Positions 51,601 through 57,600 of a stretch of 64,000 nucleotides of DNA are shown here, piece by piece. This stretch comes from Serripes groenlandicus (lineage: Eukaryota > Mollusca > Bivalvia > Cardiida > Cardiidae): contig JASEVX010000003.1 of the NCBI GenBank assembly GCA_031761405.1, positions 149,144,555 to 149,208,554 on the forward strand, given 5' to 3'. The translations under genes and the position numbers were made by a program. The notes under the pieces were generated by a model that was given only the letters and a program-made list of their open reading frames with translations, searched no databases and had not been told where the DNA came from. Each line of letters begins with the position of its first letter. Positions within the stretch are counted from its first letter, which is position 1.

Positions 51601-54600
51601 ACTTCATACTTAGTATGCGGGTTGGTCATGACCAGTAGCTGTCCCCTATTGATTTTGATGTCAGTACGTTTAAAGTCAAGGTCACCGTGACGTTGAGCTG
51701 AAAGGTGACAATGAGCTGAAAAATTGTTTTTGTCTGGGCCCATGAACTTCATACTTGGTGTGCAGGTTGGTCACTACCAGCAAATGACCTCTATTGATTT
51801 TGAGATCACTAGGTCAAAGGTCAAGGTCACAGTGGTCAAAGTCACGTCCATCACACTTGTTTCCGCTTAATAACTGAAGAACAGTTAGGCGTAGGAACTT
51901 CATACTTGGTATGCAGGTTGGTCATGACCAGTAGATGACCCCTATTGATTTTGATGTCAGAAGGTCAAAGGTCAAGGTCACGGTGACCTTGTGAGGTAAA
52001 AATTGGTTTCCGCTCAATAACTGAAGAATGCTTTGGCCGAAGAACTCCTTACTTGGTATGAAGGTTTGCCATGCCCAGTAGAAGACTCCTATTTATTTTG
52101 AGGTCAGTACATCTAAAGTTAAGGTCACAGTGACCTTGAGCTGAAAGGTCACAGTGACAATAAAGAATGCTTATGTCGAGGAACTTCATACCTGGTGTGC
52201 AGGTTAGTCCTAACCAGTAGATGACCCTTATTGATTTTGTTTGATTTTGAGGTCACAAGGTCAAAGGTCAAGGGTACATTAACAATGAGCTGAGAAATAG
52301 TTTTTGCTTAATAACTGTTGAATGCTTTGGCCATGGAAGTTAATACTTGGTGTGCAAGTTGGTCACCACCAGCAGATGACCCCTATTGATTTTGAGGTCA
52401 CTAGGTCATGGTAACCTTCAGCTGAAAAATGGTTTCCGCTCAATAACTAAAGAATGCTTATGTCGAGGAACTTCATACCTTGTGTGCAAGTTGGTCACCA
52501 CCAGCAGATGACCCCTATTGATTTTGAGGTCACTAGGTCATGGTAACCTTCAGCTGAAAAATGGTAACCAGTAGATGAACCTTATTGATTTTATTTGATT
52601 TTGTGGTCACAAGGTCAAAGGTCTTTTGACTCCATCATTTCTTTTCCTCCCCTACGACCATACTAATGGGGAGACAAGCGCTTTTTCAAGAATGCAATCT
52701 CTAGTTTTACTCTGATTTACAGATGTATTCGATATTATTGCTTTAGCTGTTTCTAAAGTTGTCTGCTGCAGATTGGATTATGTTGGAAAGCTTTAAAACA
52801 ACATGCAAAATACCTTGAAACATTTATAGTTTGTAGGATTATTGTGTTTTGTATGCATAAGAGATGTGAACAATGTAGACCATGATGAAACTGCCTCTAG
52901 GAATAGTTATGTGCTCAAATTAGATCACTGACCTGACCTTGACTTTGACCCACTTGAAGAAAAAGATTAAGTTAGGGACATATTTTCTATTCTGTATAAA
53001 TTAACCCTTTCCCCAATATAGAGGCTTTCTGATGCATCTGCAGCAGAAGACTTTTGAAAAAAAAATCTCCATTTGCCACAATGTTTTCAACTCTATTTGA
53101 TAATTTTACTATCATTTATGGAAAATTTTCAAAAAAAAATCAGGATGCTTTCAAAATCGTCTGCTGCAGATTTGTTTATGTGTAAGACGGAATTATATAC
53201 TCTCCAAATAACTTTGGAAAGGCTGTCCAAATTCTAATGATATTTAACTTGTCAAAATTCAGCTTGCGATTGAATTAGATGTCACTAAGGTCACTGTCAC
53301 TGAAAATAGAAAATGTTTTTCTGCTCAATTATAATTTGAATTTGAGATGATATTCTATGTACAAACTTCATGGAGAGAAGACTTTTTTCTTAGATGAATA
53401 TGGCGGAAAGTGTAATATGTACAGTAACTAGTTTTCTAACTAAAAAAAATCACCATTTGAGCTGGTCCACGAGAAAACCAATATAATGGACTCTGCGTAA
53501 TTTATCGACCAAGATCAGCCTGCGCAATCCGCGCTTAAATCCGGGTCATGATTCCTGAAACAGAAAATCCACAGGAGGCGAAAAGTGTCTATCCGAGTTA
53601 GCCTGCGCGGCATGCTTAGGCTGATTAGGGTCGATACTTTATGCAGCGTCCACAATGTTGGTTTTCTCATGGAATGGCTCATTTGAGTATTTAGCTATTT
53701 TGAAATACCCTAACACTTGTTTCATTTTTCACAGGACGGTACTGACATTGTGTAATATTACGAAAGGCTTGATGGAGTCGACACAGATCAATGAATATGG
53801 AGGCTTAATTACTTGTATTGTCACGGCTGTATGGCAGTCCCAGACAGACAAAGAATTCAAACATAGGTATGTATGATGGATTATATTTGAAACTTTACCA
53901 CATACAGCAAATCAGAAGCAGACCACTTAGTGAACATCAAGAAAAAGATATTGCAATCTTCTTTATATAAAAGAATATGAAAACCCTCATAGAGACGCTT
54001 TCCGACGCCTCAGGAGCAGACGGCCTTCTGAAAACATAGAAACAAAAGAAGAAATTGCTCAAAATGAGCAATTTCTCCTATTGTCACCATATGTTCAACT
54101 CTATTCAATTATTGTGCTTTCATTTAAAAGGAGTTTCCAAAGAAATTGGGTGTGTTTTCAAAGTCGTCTGCTGCAGATTTGTTGTATGTGGGAAAGGGTT
54201 AAACTTTAGTAACCCTTTTCCACAAATCAACAGCAAATGACTAAGAACATAGTGGCAAAAATATGGAAAATCTCTAACCCTTTCTCACATATAAATTTTT
54301 GTAGCAGACGACTTTGAAAACATCTCGACAATAAAATAGGTAAATCTCCCTAAATGAAGATAAACTTATTGAATAGAGTTGAAAACATTGTGTCAAATGG
54401 AGAATTTGCTCATTTTGAGCAATTTCTTCTTTTGTCACAAAGTTTTCAAAAGAGGGGACAGTTTTTGAAAACATAGTGACAAAAGAAGAAATTGCACAAA
54501 ACGTGCAATTTCTCCTTTTGTCACAATGTTGTCCAGTGTCTGTTTGTGGGAATGGGTTAATGAATGTATGAAATGGAAAAGGAATCCGCCTTGGCCTAGT

Positions 54601-57600
54601 GGTTAGCGTTGGGGAGTTGGAACCAGGGTCCCAAGTTCGATTCGCAGCCCTGTGGTCAATGGTGGAGTGCTCTTTGGCAAGGCACATTTTCTAGCCTAAT
54701 ACTGGTTTGTTTACCCAGGGATCATGAAGTTGATAAACGGCGTAAAATTCCAACAAAGCAAAGTATAAAATAAAAAAATTGCTTGTAATGTGGGAAAGGG
54801 TTAAATAGACTGTAATTCTTTTCAGATCAAAGAAGAGAAAATTGGATTTTTTTCAAGAAGCTGCCATGGGTTTATATGAAGTTTTAAGTGACACGGAAGT
54901 TGATTGGAGACAGGCTATAAATAGGTAATCAAAAGTTCCAAATAATTCATGTTCCTAGAACCTTTTTTGAACTCCAAACTCTATGTTGAGGCTGGTATTC
55001 CGTCATACTTCATATATAAGTTCAGTGTCAACGGAGCTTGTGTGAGTTCGCGTTCCACAGACCTGGGTCAAAGATGAAGGTCGTTGTTGAGAATTGTTCA
55101 CATTTCATTGACAAAGGTCAATTATAAATAGTCTACCATGTAAATCATTAACAGCATGCCTTTTTTAGGGGTTTGGGGCATATATGTATTAACCCTTTCC
55201 CACATATAGACTCTTTCTGACACCTCTGCAGAAGACAAAATTTGAAAAATTGTGCCCAAAGGACAAATTGCTCATAATGAGCAACTTCTCCATTTGCTAC
55301 AAAGTTTTCAACTTTATTCAAAACTGTTATTTCATTTCTACATAATTCCATAATTTTTACTGAATGCTCATCAAAGTTGTCTGCTGCAGATTTTTTGTGT
55401 ATGGGAAAGGGTTAAATATGTTTTTCTCAAGAAGTTTTAAAGTATTATTTGATTACAAGATAAGGAGGGATATTGTTGTATTTTAGCTCACCTGTCACAT
55501 AATGACAAGGTTAGCTTTTGTGATTGTCCGTCGTCTGTCCACAATTTCTTGTGAACAAAATAAAGTGTTCATTTATTATCTGATGTTTACCAAACCTATT
55601 CAGGAGCTAGATATACATGAGAGCTCAGTTCCTTTTGAAAACCAGCCAGATCCATCCATGCATAAAATTGGCAAAATTGCTATAATTGACCATGTGAACA
55701 AGATAGTCATTATTGATTATCCGATGTTTACCAAACTAATACAGTAGCCAGATATACATGAGAGCTCGATTCCTTTTGGACCAGCCAGATCCGTTCATGC
55801 ATGACTGAATTATGGCCCTTTAAAAGTGGCAAAATTGTTATAATTGACTTTGTGAACATGATAAAAACTTCATTTATTTGTCACATGTCGTTTACATTGG
55901 CAATATTGACACATTGTTGGATGATGCAGATATTGAAAACAGAAATTCTGCCTTTACATTTGCTCCTGGAGAAGGTCAATGACCTGACCTCTCAGTATTT
56001 TTGTGTCACCCTGCGTAGCATGGTAGGATGGTAGGCACTTAGGGATTACTTTTTTTTCTGTCCGGCGTCTGTCCGTCCGTCTGTCTGTCGTCACACTTTT
56101 TCGTCACACTTTCAATGAGCAGGTGCAGGTGACACACGTGCTCCGCGGAGCACTCAATTCTAGTTCAAGATATAGATTCAGAATGTTCCTTAAGTAACCC
56201 ACTATCAGATTCCTTCAAGCCATGTTAATTGGTTGAAAAACATGGCTATTTTGACTTATATGGCTTGAGTGAAAACTTAAACAATCTTCTCCTCCGAAAG
56301 TGTTTGGCCGATTTTCAAATAATTTTGTAGAATTATTCCTAGGGTGACCCTCTATCAGATTCCTTAAATCCATGTTGATTGGTCGAAAACTATGGCCGCC
56401 AGGGGGCGGGGCTTTTATGGCTAAAGTGAAAAAAAATAAAATCAGGTGAGCGATCCAAGGTCATCCTGGTCCTCTTGTTTCTTTATGTGATACAGTCTTG
56501 TGTTTACTGTAGAAGCATGAGATTGATAAATTGTTTTGTCTTTTTTTTTATTTCAGCGAAATCTTAGAGAAAGTTTTAGAAGCTTCTAAGTGTCTAACCT
56601 CCCTGCTGAAAATCTCTGATAAAAGTGAGGCTTGTGTTCAAAGGTCAAGGTTCACCAGTTGTTTACAGGTAATATGGAATTTCAAAGGAATATATTCGAG
56701 AAATCAACCCTTTCCAACATATAGACACAATCTGCAGCAGACGACTTCTGAAAACATTGTGACAAAAGTAGAAATGGCTCAAAACAAACAATTTCTCTTT
56801 TACCACAATATTTTCAACTCTTTTTAGTAATTATACCTACATTTTATTTAGAGTTTTTCCATGGTTTTGCTTACATACTTTCATAGTCATTGCAGATTTG
56901 TTGTATGTGGGAAAGGGTTAAACATGATTAATTTCCTCTTTTCTCAGAATGTTTTCTGCTCGATTTCTGTCCAAATTTCCCTTTCCTCTCCCTGGTTGGT
57001 TTCTGTTTAGGAGAGTTGAAAGGTGAAGGCAACCCTTTCCCGCATACAGATGTTTTCTGACGCCTCTACAGCAAACAAATTTGAAAACATAACATTGTGG
57101 CAACAGGAGAAGTTGCTCATGATAAATAATATTTGGGGGTATTCATATGTAACCAAACACAGAGGACTTTGATACCTCTGCAGTGAATATTAACATAAAT
57201 AACCTGCCTACCTATGTATCATTAGTTTTTTATGACCAAAGAAATCAAGATTCTGGAGTACATAATGTCGGCCCTATCTGATTATCTGTGGCAAAAACTT
57301 GAATATTGATAACTTCAACTTTGATAAACATAGAAATTATTGTTAAGGGATTGAATAGTCAAGTGCGCTGTCTTACGGATAGCTCTTGTTAAATGATTTT
57401 GTGGAAATGTTTCTAGATTTCTCCAAACCATGTTGATTGGTACATTGACACTGGGGGCAGGGCTATTTTACACTTTATGCATGTCGGGAAAAACTTGTAA
57501 AATTGGCTAAGGAATGTATTTATAAAAATGATTTATAGAAATGTTCCTAAGGTATAACTTTCTATCAAATTCCTTCTGAAAATCTTTCCTCGAACATGTC

